64,000 nt of DNA from Rhizobium brockwellii (GCF_000769405.2 NZ_CP053439.1:744001-808000); one strand, 5' to 3'; shown: positions 41,550 to 51,089, counted from the first letter of the stretch. Made by a program: numbers and translations. Notes: generated by a model from the sequence alone, not told the origin.

Positions 41550-41779
41550 GGGCGCTGTACCACGGGCTTTGCTGGCAGGCTGCTTCCGCGGTGAAAAGAC
41601 CATGAAGGCGGTGGCGGCCGCAGGCACTTGCGATTGCAATGATCTGCTGATTGGACAGGGTGAATGACGCTACTAATAAAACTATGAGATGAAAAACAAA
41701 ATGCTGGGTTCGCGATTTTTCGCGCACAGGCGAACCTCCCGTCGGCAGCGGCCATTGGGGACTATGCTGCTAGCGGCGA

Positions 41780-42124
41780 TCAGTCCGTCTTCGGCTGCCC
41801 GGGAAGCTGGCCGTAAGCCGTCAGAATGGCCCTGATCAGGCCCGGGAAGCGTTCGTCCAGCTCGGTGCAGCGCGTTTGATTGCGCATCTCCACACCCTGG
41901 CGCTCGCTCATGATCAGCCCGGACTCGCGCAGCACCTTGAAATGGTTGGACAGCGACGACTTTGGAATGACGCGGTTGCCGAGATCGGCAAGCGCAGAGC
42001 ACGTCCCGCCACTGCTGGCGCCGGCAAGCTTTGCATAAATGGCAACGCGCTCCGGATCGGACAGCGCATAGAGGATCGCCTCGGGCTTGATGTCCTCCAG
42101 GGCTGGGTGAAAGAGCGGTCTCAT
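41780..42124 (-). CDS. ArsR-family transcriptional regulator
   Basis: A 114-residue winged helix protein (EAILYALSDPERVAIYAKLAG, recognition helix KSSLSNHFKVLRESGLIMSERQGVEMRNQTR). It has two cysteines but no clear metal site. It is divergent from the SDR gene at 42231; AGTTC-N9-GAACT (42161-42179) lies between them, overlapping a possible -10 for the SDR gene. It is likely a repressor of both. Confidence 0.88.
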   Translation of the reverse strand: MRPLFHPALEDIKPEAILYALSDPERVAIYAKLAGASSGGTCSALADLGNRVIPKSSLSNHFKVLRESGLIMSERQGVEMRNQTRCTELDERFPGLIRAILTAYGQLPGQPKTD

Positions 42125-42143
42125 GAATTTTATATAGCCTCCC

Positions 42144-42179
42144 TTGACATCGAGATCAACAGTTCCGAATTTCTGAACT
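42144..42179 (+). promoter_or_regulatory. Candidate SDR promoter with overlapping palindrome
   Basis: TTGACA (42144-42149), a 17-base gap and GAATTT (42167-42172) form a sigma-70-like promoter pointing at the SDR gene. AGTTC-N9-GAACT at 42161-42179 overlaps it and would suit repression by the adjacent ArsR protein. Confidence 0.45.
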
Positions 42180-42230
42180 ATGGAACAAGCCTGTCAATCC
42201 GGCGGCTATCCAGATCTGAAGGAACGAGAA

Positions 42231-42977
42231 ATGGCTAAGCTTACAGGAAAAGTCGCTGTCGTAACGGGCGCCTCCAAAGGCATTGGCGCTGCGATTGCCA
42301 AGGCGTTCGCAGCAGAGGGTGCAAAAGTGGTGGTCAACTACGCATCGAGCAAGGCGGGAGCCGACGCCGTGGTTGAGGCGATCAGCGCGGCCGGTGGCAA
42401 AGCCATCGCGGTGCAGGGCGATGTTTCGAAGGCCGGTGAGGCACGGGGGCTGGTCGATGCTGCGGTCAGGGAGTTCGGCAAGCTCGACGTGCTGGTCAAC
42501 AACTCAGGTGTCTATGAATTCGCGCCGATCGGTGAGGTGACCGAGGAGCAATATCGCCGCATCTTCGACGTGAATGTTCTCGGTGTTCTCCTGACCACCC
42601 AGGCAGCGGTCAAGCATCTCGGCGAGGGCAGCAGCATCATCAACATCTCCTCGGTGGTCACCAGCCTGGCGCCGCCAGACTCCGCCGTCTATACCGGCAC
42701 GAAGGGAGCCGTCGAGGGCATCAACAGCGTGCTTGCCAAGGAACTCGGCCCGCGCAAGATCCGCGTCAACGCCATCCTGCCGGGGATTGTCGAAACCGAG
42801 GGCACGCACTCGGCCGGCTTCATCGGCTCGGATTTCGAACAGACCCTGGTCGCCCAGACACCACTCGGCCGCATCGGCCAGCCGGACGATATCGCCGGCG
42901 TCGCCGTCTTCCTCGCTTCCGACGATGCCCGCTGGCTGACCGGCGAACGATTGGCCGCCAGCGGCGGTTTCCGCTAA
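42231..42977 (+). CDS. Short-chain dehydrogenase/reductase (SDR)
   Basis: A 248-residue SDR with TGASKGIG, NNSG, serine in NISSVVTS, YTGTKGAVEG (Tyr-x3-Lys) and a C-terminal LTGERLAASGG. Close to 3-oxoacyl-ACP reductase/glucose dehydrogenase-type members. The ATG at 42231 has GAAGGAACGAG upstream. Divergent from the ArsR gene. The stop codon is the first three bases of the repeat at 42975-43080. Confidence 0.9.
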   Translation: MAKLTGKVAVVTGASKGIGAAIAKAFAAEGAKVVVNYASSKAGADAVVEAISAAGGKAIAVQGDVSKAGEARGLVDAAVREFGKLDVLVNNSGVYEFAPIGEVTEEQYRRIFDVNVLGVLLTTQAAVKHLGEGSSIINISSVVTSLAPPDSAVYTGTKGAVEGINSVLAKELGPRKIRVNAILPGIVETEGTHSAGFIGSDFEQTLVAQTPLGRIGQPDDIAGVAVFLASDDARWLTGERLAASGGFR

Positions 42978-43080
42978 AGCGCGTCGCGATCTTTCAGACT
43001 CGCTTGGCCCACGCTTTTGGGTCTTGGTTTTGCGCATGTCGCGCAAAACCGCTGCGCACTTTTGCGCGACATGCTTTAGT
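42975..43080. repeat. GCGCGTCGCGATCTTTCAGA repeat, copy 2
   Basis: The same element as 35655-35759. It supplies the TAA of the SDR gene on one side and, on the other strand, the TAA of the BA14K gene (43076-43078), so it sits exactly between two convergent genes. Confidence 0.85.
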
Positions 43081-43618
43081 AGGGCGACACGCACGCCCGT
43101 CGCGGACCGTAATAGGGCTGGAACGTGTTGTCGTAGGCCCTGTAAGACCGGTAGCGCGAATAGCACCAGCTCGTATGTCCGTCGCCGCCACTATAGACCT
43201 GGCGGTAATAGCGCGGCGCGTAGTAGCGCGGACGGTAGATGGTCGAGCCGTAGTAGCGCGGCGGACCGTAATAGGGCGATCCGTAATAGCCCCGGTCGTA
43301 GTAGCCTTGATCGTAGTAGCCCCGACCGTAATAGCTTCGGCCATAATACGGCTGCGCCAGCATTCCGCCGATGATTGCGCCGGTCGCGAGCCCGCCGAGA
43401 CCCCAAGCCCAATTGTCGTTGTGGTATCCACCCCCGCGGTAGCCTCGATAGCCGCCTCGGTATCCACCGCGGTAGCCGCCGCGGTAATGTCTGTACTGGA
43501 CCGGCTGCGCCTCTGCGGCTTCGATTTTCGGCATTGCAACGGTGGGAAACGCCATGGCCGGCGGGACGCTCGTCAGCGCCGTCACCAGCGACAGGATAAC
43601 AATTGCTAACCTTTTCAT
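43076..43618 (-). CDS. BA14K-family exported protein
   Basis: A 180-residue protein with a signal peptide (MKRLAIVILSLVTALTSVPPAMA) and a Tyr/Gly/Arg-rich repeat core (YRGGYRGGYRG, YYGRSYYGRGYYDQGYYDRG). The hydrophobic segment WGLGGLATGAIIGGMLA is followed by a C-terminal HTSWCYSRYRSYRAYDNTFQPYYGPRRACVSPY, the BA14K (lectin-like) signature with two cysteines. BA14K proteins are outer-surface or periplasmic lectin-like or immunoreactive proteins in rhizobia and Brucella. The ATG at 43618 is chosen by the signal peptide. Confidence 0.88.
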   Translation of the reverse strand: MKRLAIVILSLVTALTSVPPAMAFPTVAMPKIEAAEAQPVQYRHYRGGYRGGYRGGYRGYRGGGYHNDNWAWGLGGLATGAIIGGMLAQPYYGRSYYGRGYYDQGYYDRGYYGSPYYGPPRYYGSTIYRPRYYAPRYYRQVYSGGDGHTSWCYSRYRSYRAYDNTFQPYYGPRRACVSPY

Positions 43619-44246
43619 TGGCTCATCTTTCCTTCGTAAGCGCTGCGCGACGCATGCGGCGCGCAAGGACGTTTCAGCCTCCTAAATGCACTGGTTAATT
43701 TTACCCTAAAATCGACTTTGAATCGAGGAATTATGCAGGCAAGCCTTTCTTCGACGGCGGCGTCGCGTCGAAAGCACGCGCCCACCCTCCGTCATCTGAT
43801 ATGAGCAGTGCGCGCTCCATGAAACATGTGCTGCAGGGCTCATCCATGACGCCGGCAAAGCGCGGTCGTCACCTGCCGATATAGGCGGCCAGCTCGTCCG
43901 CCGTGCCATTCGGGAAGGCCTGTTATTTTCGGCCATTAACCTGATGGAGCCGATATCGATGACCTCAGGAGGCAATATGCAACGTGGCCCAAATATCTGC
44001 CGCCCGGAACAGGGGAAAGATACTGAGGCTTTCAAAAACATCCGACCAAGCGGACCATGAAGGTTGCGGCGCTGACCGGCGGTCATGCGCCCCCCAATCC
44101 AGTCATTGGCGTTTGCGCTAATGGAATCGAAAGCTCCCGAATAATGGAGGGAACAAAGGATAACAGGTCCGGATCAAGTTGTCTGACTGATCGCGTCTGC
44201 GGCTCGTAAGAGAGAGCCGCCCGCGATGACCCGCATGTCTCTTGCG
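43619..44246. other. Gene-poor stretch with remnants
   Basis: No intact gene. It contains the LysR C-terminal remnant at 43869-43922. A 126-residue reverse frame at 43706-44086 overlaps it but has no family or ribosome site. Confidence 0.5.
43869..43922 (-). pseudogene. C-terminal remnant of a LysR gene
   Basis: The reverse strand reads QAFPNGTADELAAYIGR and a stop, nearly identical to the last residues of the LysR protein at 53921-54811 (QAFPHGTADELAAYIGR). The codon before it is a stop, and no more of the gene remains. Confidence 0.75.
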
Positions 44247-44966
44247 CTACTGGGCAAGATAACCGCCGTCGATGTTCAACTCGACGCCGGTCACGTAGCT
44301 TGCCTCCTCGGAAGCTAAATACAGGCAGCCATAGGCGATCTCGATCGACCTGCCACCGCGCTTCATCGGTGTTGCCGCGATGACAGCTTCATTGAGCTCT
44401 GGCGCCTGTGCATCCGTCAGCGGCGTGTGTACGAAGCCCGGATGCACGGAGTTGACCCGGATTCCGTCGGATACGTACGTCATCGCCGCGTTTTTCGACA
44501 TGTTGCGGACTGCGCCTTTGGCGGCATGGTAGGAATGCGCACCCGCAACCGCTGCACTGCCCCAGATCGAGGAGATGTTGACGATCGAACCCGCTTGCTG
44601 CTTGCGCATGACGCGAATTGCTTCCCGCATGCCGAGGAAGACACCAGTCTGGTCGACGGCGATCATCTTCAGCCAGTCCTTCATCTCCAGCTTGTCGAGC
44701 GGCTCGTAGGCGATGATGCCGGCATTGTTTACAAGCACGTCAAGTCGGCCATGTTTCCTGACGATCGCGGCAACGACCGTTGCCCATTGCTCTTCGCTGG
44801 TCACATCAAGCGTCATTGCCTCGACGGCGTCGGGATATGGTTTTTCGGACGGCTTGATGTCGCCGGCGATAACGATGGCACCCTCGCTATTGAACAGCTC
44901 CGCGACTGCGAAACCGATACCACCTGCGGCTCCTGTGACCAATGCAACCTTGCCCTCGAGTCTCAT
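44247..44966 (-). CDS. Short-chain dehydrogenase/reductase (SDR)
   Basis: A 239-residue SDR with TGAAGGIG, an acidic residue after strand 2 (AGDIKP, suggesting NAD), NNAG, serine in NISSIWG, YHAAK and TGVELNIDGGY. GGAAGGAGCTGC stands before the ATG. It is the third gene of a reverse-strand set with the exported ABM monooxygenase (123 bases upstream) and the Tat-exported VOC protein, so they may act in one catabolic or detoxifying route. Confidence 0.9.
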   Translation of the reverse strand: MRLEGKVALVTGAAGGIGFAVAELFNSEGAIVIAGDIKPSEKPYPDAVEAMTLDVTSEEQWATVVAAIVRKHGRLDVLVNNAGIIAYEPLDKLEMKDWLKMIAVDQTGVFLGMREAIRVMRKQQAGSIVNISSIWGSAAVAGAHSYHAAKGAVRNMSKNAAMTYVSDGIRVNSVHPGFVHTPLTDAQAPELNEAVIAATPMKRGGRSIEIAYGCLYLASEEASYVTGVELNIDGGYLAQ

Positions 44967-45089
44967 CTTGCAGCTCCTTCCTGGCTTGATGGTGTCGTGT
45001 GCAAAAGCGGCGCCTGCGGCGCGGCGTGTTCTTCCCCGAGCAATCCCGCGATGGCCCTCGTTCGCCGACGTCCAGTCTTGGGAAGTGTG

Positions 45090-45518
45090 CTAGTCGCCAG
45101 CCGGCGCGAGGATCTGCATTCGCATCACCTTCACTCCGCCATCGGCGAGTTCGGGCAGCTTGGCAAACCACTCCTTCACATACGGCATGGCGTTATGAGC
45201 CTCAAAGTCGGCTTCGTTGGCGAATATCTCGTAGAAGATGAAGTGTCCGGGGGCCTCACGGTCCTCCTGAAGAAAATAGACGAGGTTTGCGGGATCGCTG
45301 CGGACAAGGTCAATGAGAGGAAGCGTGACGGCCCGTAGTTCGGCCTCCTTGCCCGGTTTGGCACGGACCTCGGCAACAACCGAATAGGCTCCACTTGCAA
45401 TTTTGGCATAGCCCTGGCCCGGGCCTTCCTGTGCGAGCGCGTCCGTTCGGAGAACGGGTCCCACGAGCAGGCCCCCGAGCAGAATAGCCGAAGCTTGCAG
45501 CCGCAGCGTTGTGATCAT
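45090..45518 (-). CDS. Exported quinol monooxygenase-like (ABM) protein
   Basis: A 142-residue protein with a signal peptide (MITTLRLQASAILLGGLLVGPVLRTDALA). An antibiotic-biosynthesis-monooxygenase (ABM) domain follows (YSVVAEVRAKPGKEAELRAVTLPLIDLVRSDPANLVYFLQEDREAPGHFIFYEIFANEADFEAHN...). ABM proteins such as YgiN are cofactor-free oxygenases of quinols or polyketides. Export to the periplasm is unusual. AAGGAGAA before the ATG at 45518 supports the start. Upstream in the same direction is the Tat-exported VOC gene. Confidence 0.82.
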   Translation of the reverse strand: MITTLRLQASAILLGGLLVGPVLRTDALAQEGPGQGYAKIASGAYSVVAEVRAKPGKEAELRAVTLPLIDLVRSDPANLVYFLQEDREAPGHFIFYEIFANEADFEAHNAMPYVKEWFAKLPELADGGVKVMRMQILAPAGD

Positions 45519-45610
45519 GTCGTTTCTCCTTATCTTGCCAAGCGCGGTAAGATGGCCCGCTGGCCAAATCCGGGTGCCGGCCTGCAAAGTGATGCTGATG
45601 CCTCTTGCGC

Positions 45611-46462
45611 CTACTTCGCGCTCGCAAGTTGCAGATGCGCCGCCAATGCATCGGCAAACCGCTTTTTCACGGGTCCAAGCGCCTTCACGAACTCCAGTTG
45701 TTCCCCCTCCGGGCCCTTGCAATAGATCAGTTCCCAGCCGTCTGATGGCGCAACGGTCACCTTGTTGGTGTTGGCGCTCTGGGGGGCCGCCTTTCGTTCG
45801 TCTTCTGTCGAAACACGTATGATGCGATTTGCCCGCACCTGCGTCATGCCACGTCGCGCGGACTCCGCCTCGAGATCGGCGATAAACTGATTGAAGTCGA
45901 CATCATCCCGGACATAGAAGCAGATGTGCATCATTCGCGGAAAAGCCGGGCTCATGTGCTCCACAGGTTCCGCGAACGCCTTGGGGCCACCCATCGGTTG
46001 GTCCGCATCGCGATACTGCAAGAGCTCAATGACGACGTTGTCGAACTGGATGAAGCGCACATCGAGGCGTTGGGCGCCGTCCCTGAGGTCAGGCACGCCG
46101 ATCGTCCGCGGATTGACGCCGAGCTGATTGGCCAGGATTTCCTGGTCGGCAAGCAGCGTGTTCTGTACGGCGTCGCCTTGAAAGTCACCATGGCGGAAGA
46201 CTTCGGTCCCACCGAGTACGGCTGTGTAGAACTCGTAGGCGCGTTCCATGTTCTGCACGGTCAGGCCGAAATGCTGTACGCCTTGAAGCCGGGCACCCAG
46301 CGAACCTGGATCGCCGGTTGCGATTGGCGCTTGTGCGGACGCAGTTGCATCGCCTGCGAGGGCAGCGGCAATTCCGCCGATTGCAACGCCTCCGGCGGCG
46401 CGAAGGATGGCGCGGCGCTCCGGGTCGTCCGGTTGGGTAGCTGGCTTTTGATCGCGAGACAT
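45611..46462 (-). CDS. Tat-exported VOC-family protein
   Basis: A 283-residue protein with a Tat-type signal (ERRAILRAAGGVAIGGIAAALAG) and two vicinal-oxygen-chelate (glyoxalase/dioxygenase-like) modules. The first starts LQGVQHFGLTVQNMERAYEFYTAVLGGTE. The second runs from MMHICFYVRDDVDFNQFIADL to EGEQLEFVKALG. The metal pattern (His, His, Glu) suits a dioxygenase, isomerase or glyoxalase. AGGAGG lies before the ATG at 46462. It heads a three-gene set (VOC, ABM, SDR) and is divergent from the MFS gene. Confidence 0.82.
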   Translation of the reverse strand: MSRDQKPATQPDDPERRAILRAAGGVAIGGIAAALAGDATASAQAPIATGDPGSLGARLQGVQHFGLTVQNMERAYEFYTAVLGGTEVFRHGDFQGDAVQNTLLADQEILANQLGVNPRTIGVPDLRDGAQRLDVRFIQFDNVVIELLQYRDADQPMGGPKAFAEPVEHMSPAFPRMMHICFYVRDDVDFNQFIADLEAESARRGMTQVRANRIIRVSTEDERKAAPQSANTNKVTVAPSDGWELIYCKGPEGEQLEFVKALGPVKKRFADALAAHLQLASAK

Positions 46463-46649
46463 CGTTGCCTCCTGTGTTCGCGGGGTGACTGCGCAAATTC
46501 TAACGCGTCCGCGCTTGCGAGGCTGGTTAAGATCTGGGAAATTTGGTGAACCGAACAGCCATCCGGTCGGTAGGATAACGGCGACCTGGTATCTTCCTGC
46601 GCGCGGACCGCGGCCCCCGGACCGGCGCCAACAAAGGCTCATAAGGGAT

Positions 46650-47852
46650 ATGGACACAACGGCGGGGCGGACCAAACGGATTGCAATCGTGCTGGGTGCA
46701 GGCGCGGGAATGTATTTCAGCATCGGGATCGTGCTGATCTATGGCTTCAGCGTTTTCATCGTGCCGATCACCGAGGAAACTGGGTGGGATCGGACCGTTG
46801 TGGCCGCCGTCGTCGCACCGATAGCCGTCGTAAACGGTCTTATGTCGCCTGTAGTGGGGGCGTTGACGGATCGGTTCGGCCCGCGCCGGGTGCTTGCCGT
46901 ATCGTCCATGTCGATGGCGATCGGCCTTATCGGGGTGGGCATTGCGTCGCAGAATTTGACCACATTCATCGTGGCCGTCGCCGTAGCAAGCCTTATGGGT
47001 GCCGCGCAGACCGGCGTGCCCTACACCTATGTGGTGGTCGGATGGTTCTCCGCGCGACGCGGTCTCGCACTGGGTGTCATGCTTTCCTTCGTGGGGCTTG
47101 GGATCGCAACGCTTCCTCCGTTCCTTGCATTGCTGATTTCCGAGTGGGGCTGGCGCTTTGCCTTCATGGCAGCCGGTCTGATATCGATGGCGGTCACGCT
47201 TCCCGTCGCGCTTTTCGCCATTCGTGATCCACCCGTGCTTCAGCGACCCGACCGCACAGGGGGCGAGGGCCACACTGTTCGCCGGGCGGTGGAGACGGCA
47301 AGCTTCTGGTTGATGCTGGGCGCATTCTTTCTCAACTACTTCGCCGCTGCAGCCGGGTCTATTTCGCTCCCTGTCGTGCTGGCGGATCGCGGAGCGGATC
47401 CGGCAATGGCGGCCTTGGTCATGAGCCTTGTGGGGTTGTCCTTCATTGTCATGCGTCTCGGCTTCGGGGCATTGCTCGATCGATTTCCCCCGGTCCCGTT
47501 GACCAGCCTGGCTTTTCTGTCACCCGTTATCGGTCATTTCATTCTGTTGAATTCCGAAGGTCTGATCCCGGTCTATGTCAGCGCCGTATTCTTCGGCCTC
47601 GCCACCGGAGCAGAGGGCGACGCGATCGGTTACCTGCTGTCGAAACGCTTCGGAATGCGAAGCTTCGGCAAGCTCTTCGGCATCAACTACATGGCTTTGA
47701 CCATGGGCGCTGGACTTGGCCCGGCATCGCTGCACATCATGGCCGCCGAAGGTACGCGCTACGTCGAGGCCTTCTCAATCTTCGCGGGCATTGCCGTGAT
47801 CGCTCCGATCCTTCTCATGTTGGATCGCCGTACGCGAGCGCTGACGCGCTAG
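46650..47852 (+). CDS. MFS transporter (OFA/MCT-like)
   Basis: A 400-residue protein with 12 predicted transmembrane helices. The central loop motif ALTDRFGPRRVLAVSS is the MFS signature A. YGFSVFIVPITEETGWDRTVVAAV is typical of the oxalate/monocarboxylate (OFA) type. Substrate unknown; a carboxylate is likely. It is divergent from the exported VOC/ABM set and could take up their product. It abuts the regulator gene at 47853. Confidence 0.88.
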   Translation: MDTTAGRTKRIAIVLGAGAGMYFSIGIVLIYGFSVFIVPITEETGWDRTVVAAVVAPIAVVNGLMSPVVGALTDRFGPRRVLAVSSMSMAIGLIGVGIASQNLTTFIVAVAVASLMGAAQTGVPYTYVVVGWFSARRGLALGVMLSFVGLGIATLPPFLALLISEWGWRFAFMAAGLISMAVTLPVALFAIRDPPVLQRPDRTGGEGHTVRRAVETASFWLMLGAFFLNYFAAAAGSISLPVVLADRGADPAMAALVMSLVGLSFIVMRLGFGALLDRFPPVPLTSLAFLSPVIGHFILLNSEGLIPVYVSAVFFGLATGAEGDAIGYLLSKRFGMRSFGKLFGINYMALTMGAGLGPASLHIMAAEGTRYVEAFSIFAGIAVIAPILLMLDRRTRALTR

Positions 47853-50759
47853 CTAGGAGTTCGGATGTGTATGCCCATCGCGACGAGCCTGACGAGCAGC
47901 GCTTTTGCTCCCCTTGCCGGCATCCCCCAAGGTATCGAGGAGTGCGCGCGCCTTCACCAGATCGCGGGTGGTGAGCCCTTCGCCGAAGCGTCGATAAATC
48001 GGTGCCAGAAGCCCGCCAACCCTTTCGCTTTGTCCCGACTGAGCCCAATGCTCGGCGAGCGCCGTTGCGGCGCGCAACTCCCATGACAGTGCACCTTGGT
48101 GGCGCGCGAGGTCGAGCGACTGAAAATAAAGGGCTTCTGCGGTTTTTACCGACCGGTTGGCGCTTTCCTTGCCCAACAAAACCGCCTTTATGCGCAGCAG
48201 TTCCGGCATGCACCAGATTTCGCCGGTCGATGCCGAAAGCGCGACTGCCTCGCCGATCGCGGTCTGCCCCGCATCAACGTCCCCATGATCCCCCAGACCA
48301 GCAGCGTAAACGCCGATGTAGAAAGGGCAACGCATGCGGAAACCGACCACAAGAAGCTCATCGAGCGCGCCTCTCAACATCGCCAGTCCAGACGGATCAC
48401 CGCTTTGCAGCAACCATTCTGCGCGCAGGCAGCGGCTCATGGCACTCCAAATCGACATCGCGTGCTCCGCGACATGGGCTTCGATACCAACAAGCAGGCG
48501 CTCCGCGGCAGCAAGGTCTCCCGTCCACAACGCAATGGGGCAGGTTGTGTGGACGATGGCATTGCAGAGCGCGAGGGCGTGCTGCGAGGCCCGTGCCTCT
48601 TCCAATTGACGCTGCGCCATGGCAACCGCCTTGTCAGGATGCCCCTGCAGCCACGTGACGTTCGCAAGGGTGCCCCTTGCCGCAGATCGTGGGTCCAACT
48701 GGAAACGCGCAATGTCGGAACGGGTCACGGGAGGGGCATATCGGGAGATCATGCGTTCGAGGTGACGCCGTGCCTCGGCAAGCTCTCCCAGGTAGCGCAG
48801 AGCGGTTCCAGTCTGCCTATCGACATTGTTGCGTGCATCCAGATCGCCGCGGTCGGTTGCCAGCCTTCTTATCCGATCCGCCATCCCCAAGGCCGATTGG
48901 TGATCGCCCGTCCAGGTGAAATAGTCACATAATCCCCACAGGCACCTGAGCATGTATTCGGTGTCGTTGAGCACTTCGGCGGAGCCGAGGGCTGTGGTCC
49001 AGGCGGTCTTGACTTCGGGTAGCGGGCCGCGGGTGTGAAGCAGCGCCGTGCCATAGGCAAGCTGCAGCTTCATCTCGTCGCTCGCACTGCGGAAATCGGC
49101 AAAACAACGACTGAGGGCGAGTTCTACCCCGGTGCGGCACTCCTCCAGGAGCGATAGATGTTCCCAAAACGGGAGAGCAGCAACCGTGAGCGCTACGCCG
49201 GTGGCAACGCTGCGGTTCCCGGAGAACGCCCAGCCCAAAGCACCGCGGATATCGTCCATCTTTCGCCCGTACTCGGCGAGCCATTGGGCCGTCGGCCGGA
49301 TTTTCCATTCCGCCTCGGCGCGTTTGGCGAGTTCGAGGAGATGTTCGGCGTGGCGCTGGCGTAGGCTGTTGCTTTCGCCGCTCTCGGCAAGTTTCTGCAG
49401 CGCATATTTGCGGGTTGTATCGAGCAATCTGTAATGCGTCCCGAGCTCTCCTCTCTCCGTCGATATAAGCGACTTCGCAACGAGGTTCGCGACACCGTGA
49501 ATGCATCCGGAGCGGGCATGACCCTTGTCGACTGCAACGGCGCAGGCCGATTCGAGACTGAAGGCGCCAGCAAAGACCGAGAGGCGTCGCAGCAGGACGC
49601 GCTCAGGCTCGCCGAGCAGGCCATAGCTCCAGTCCAGCGTTGCAGCCAAGGTGTGGTGGCGAGGGTCGCCACACCGCCTATCGCTCAACACATGAGATTG
49701 ATCGGCGAGAAGGTCGAGGAGCTCGCGTGTACTGAACGCATCCAGCCGCGGCGCGGCGAGTTCGATCGCGAGTGCCAGCCCATCGAGCCTGCGGCAGATC
49801 TCAGCAGCGACTGGCGCGTTCCCGTCGTTAAGCTTGAACTCGCCGCGACTTCCGGCCGCGCGCTCGACGAAGAGCTCCACCGCTGGGAACGCCAAAGCCT
49901 GGGCTGCGGAAAGTTCGGACACTTCGGGTGGTGTTTCGAGAGGCGGCAGGCGATAGACCTGTTCTCCGACAACCCGTATGGGTTCACGGCTCGTGGCGAG
50001 AATCCGTACCCTCGCGGCGGCGGCCAGGAGCGTTTCTGCGCAGGAGGCCACCGCTTCGATGACGTGCTCACAATTGTCGAGCACAAGCATGAATTCCCGG
50101 TCGGTTGCGAAGGCGGCGACCGCAGCTTTGATATTCGCCGAGTGGACCCTCAATCCCATCGCCGTGGCGATCGCCGTCGGTACGAGAGTCGCATCGTTCA
50201 CGGTCGCCAGATCAACGAACCAGATGCCATCGTGATACGCAGCAGTAAGTTGATCAGCTATTGCGAGAGCCAACCTCGTCTTGCCGACGCCACCCGGGCC
50301 AACGATCGTCAAGAGGCGCGATACCTCAACTGCGCACCGGATTGCATCAACAGCATCGCCTCTTCCCACCAAACGGGTTGTTGAAACAGGCAGATTGTTC
50401 GTGCGGGCACCTTGAGACGTCGCCGTGACGGAGGTGTCACTCTGGCCCGAAATACGCACGGGAAAGACGAACCGATAACCCCGGCCGCTCACCGTCGCTA
50501 TGTATTGCATGTCGCCCGGAGCATCGCCAAGCGCGCGACGAAGAGCTGCAACGTTTACCTTGAGATTGCTTTCCTCGACGAAGGTATCCGGCCAGACGCG
50601 CGACACAAGCTCAGCCTTGCCCACCAGTTCGCCGGGACGTTCGATCAGCGCCGCCAAAATTTCCAGTGCGCGGCTACCGACACGAACGGCCGTCTGATCC
50701 CGCGTCAGCGACTGCCGTTCTGGTACAAGTACGTACGGGCCAAAGAAGTAGGAAAGCAC
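47853..50759 (-). CDS. STAND-type transcriptional regulator (winged helix + NB-ARC-like ATPase)
   Basis: A 968-residue regulator with three parts. An OmpR/Trans_reg_C winged helix covers 1-105 (SRALEILAALIERPGELVGKAELVSRVWPDTFVEESNLKVNVAALRRAL). A STAND ATPase covers about 130-420 (VGPGGVGKTRLA Walker A, LLVLDNCEH Walker B, ILATSREPI sensor). A long helical, TPR-like region follows to the end. Such proteins integrate ligand binding with ATPase-dependent activation. The direct neighbours are the MFS gene and the VOC/ABM/SDR set. GC-rich DNA and an intact frame suggest it is active. Confidence 0.9.
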   Translation of the reverse strand: MLSYFFGPYVLVPERQSLTRDQTAVRVGSRALEILAALIERPGELVGKAELVSRVWPDTFVEESNLKVNVAALRRALGDAPGDMQYIATVSGRGYRFVFPVRISGQSDTSVTATSQGARTNNLPVSTTRLVGRGDAVDAIRCAVEVSRLLTIVGPGGVGKTRLALAIADQLTAAYHDGIWFVDLATVNDATLVPTAIATAMGLRVHSANIKAAVAAFATDREFMLVLDNCEHVIEAVASCAETLLAAAARVRILATSREPIRVVGEQVYRLPPLETPPEVSELSAAQALAFPAVELFVERAAGSRGEFKLNDGNAPVAAEICRRLDGLALAIELAAPRLDAFSTRELLDLLADQSHVLSDRRCGDPRHHTLAATLDWSYGLLGEPERVLLRRLSVFAGAFSLESACAVAVDKGHARSGCIHGVANLVAKSLISTERGELGTHYRLLDTTRKYALQKLAESGESNSLRQRHAEHLLELAKRAEAEWKIRPTAQWLAEYGRKMDDIRGALGWAFSGNRSVATGVALTVAALPFWEHLSLLEECRTGVELALSRCFADFRSASDEMKLQLAYGTALLHTRGPLPEVKTAWTTALGSAEVLNDTEYMLRCLWGLCDYFTWTGDHQSALGMADRIRRLATDRGDLDARNNVDRQTGTALRYLGELAEARRHLERMISRYAPPVTRSDIARFQLDPRSAARGTLANVTWLQGHPDKAVAMAQRQLEEARASQHALALCNAIVHTTCPIALWTGDLAAAERLLVGIEAHVAEHAMSIWSAMSRCLRAEWLLQSGDPSGLAMLRGALDELLVVGFRMRCPFYIGVYAAGLGDHGDVDAGQTAIGEAVALSASTGEIWCMPELLRIKAVLLGKESANRSVKTAEALYFQSLDLARHQGALSWELRAATALAEHWAQSGQSERVGGLLAPIYRRFGEGLTTRDLVKARALLDTLGDAGKGSKSAARQARRDGHTHPNS

Positions 50760-51089
50760 GGTCGAAGCTCCGGACGCAAACGTACAAACCCCTTGAATAC
50801 GTGAACGATCGCTTAATGAAACCGCTCACAGCCCCAGGACAATAACCAATATCACATGTGAAATACATCGCAGATCGATCGACAGGAGCAGCCGACCTGC
50901 AGGCCCGAAGATTATGGTCCCACCTCCAATCAACGGCAGTTCCGCGTCCTCGTTGCAGTCCTGGAGATGTTTGGCTCTTTCTGGAAAGCCCGAGCTGTTG
51001 GGAGCTTAGGGAAGGCGCGCTGCACCTTGCAGCATTCGCACCGGTGTGCCTGGCCGCCATTAACGGAGGCGCGCCTGGATAGCGGGACG
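50760..51089. other. Intergenic stretch, no gene
   Basis: It contains the promoter of the STAND regulator near 50760-50830. A 74-codon forward frame at 50858-51082 has no ribosome site or family. Confidence 0.35.

Noticed and set aside
43706..44086. 126-codon reverse frame
   Set aside because: Arg-rich translation without any family; it reads the LysR remnant in the wrong frame.
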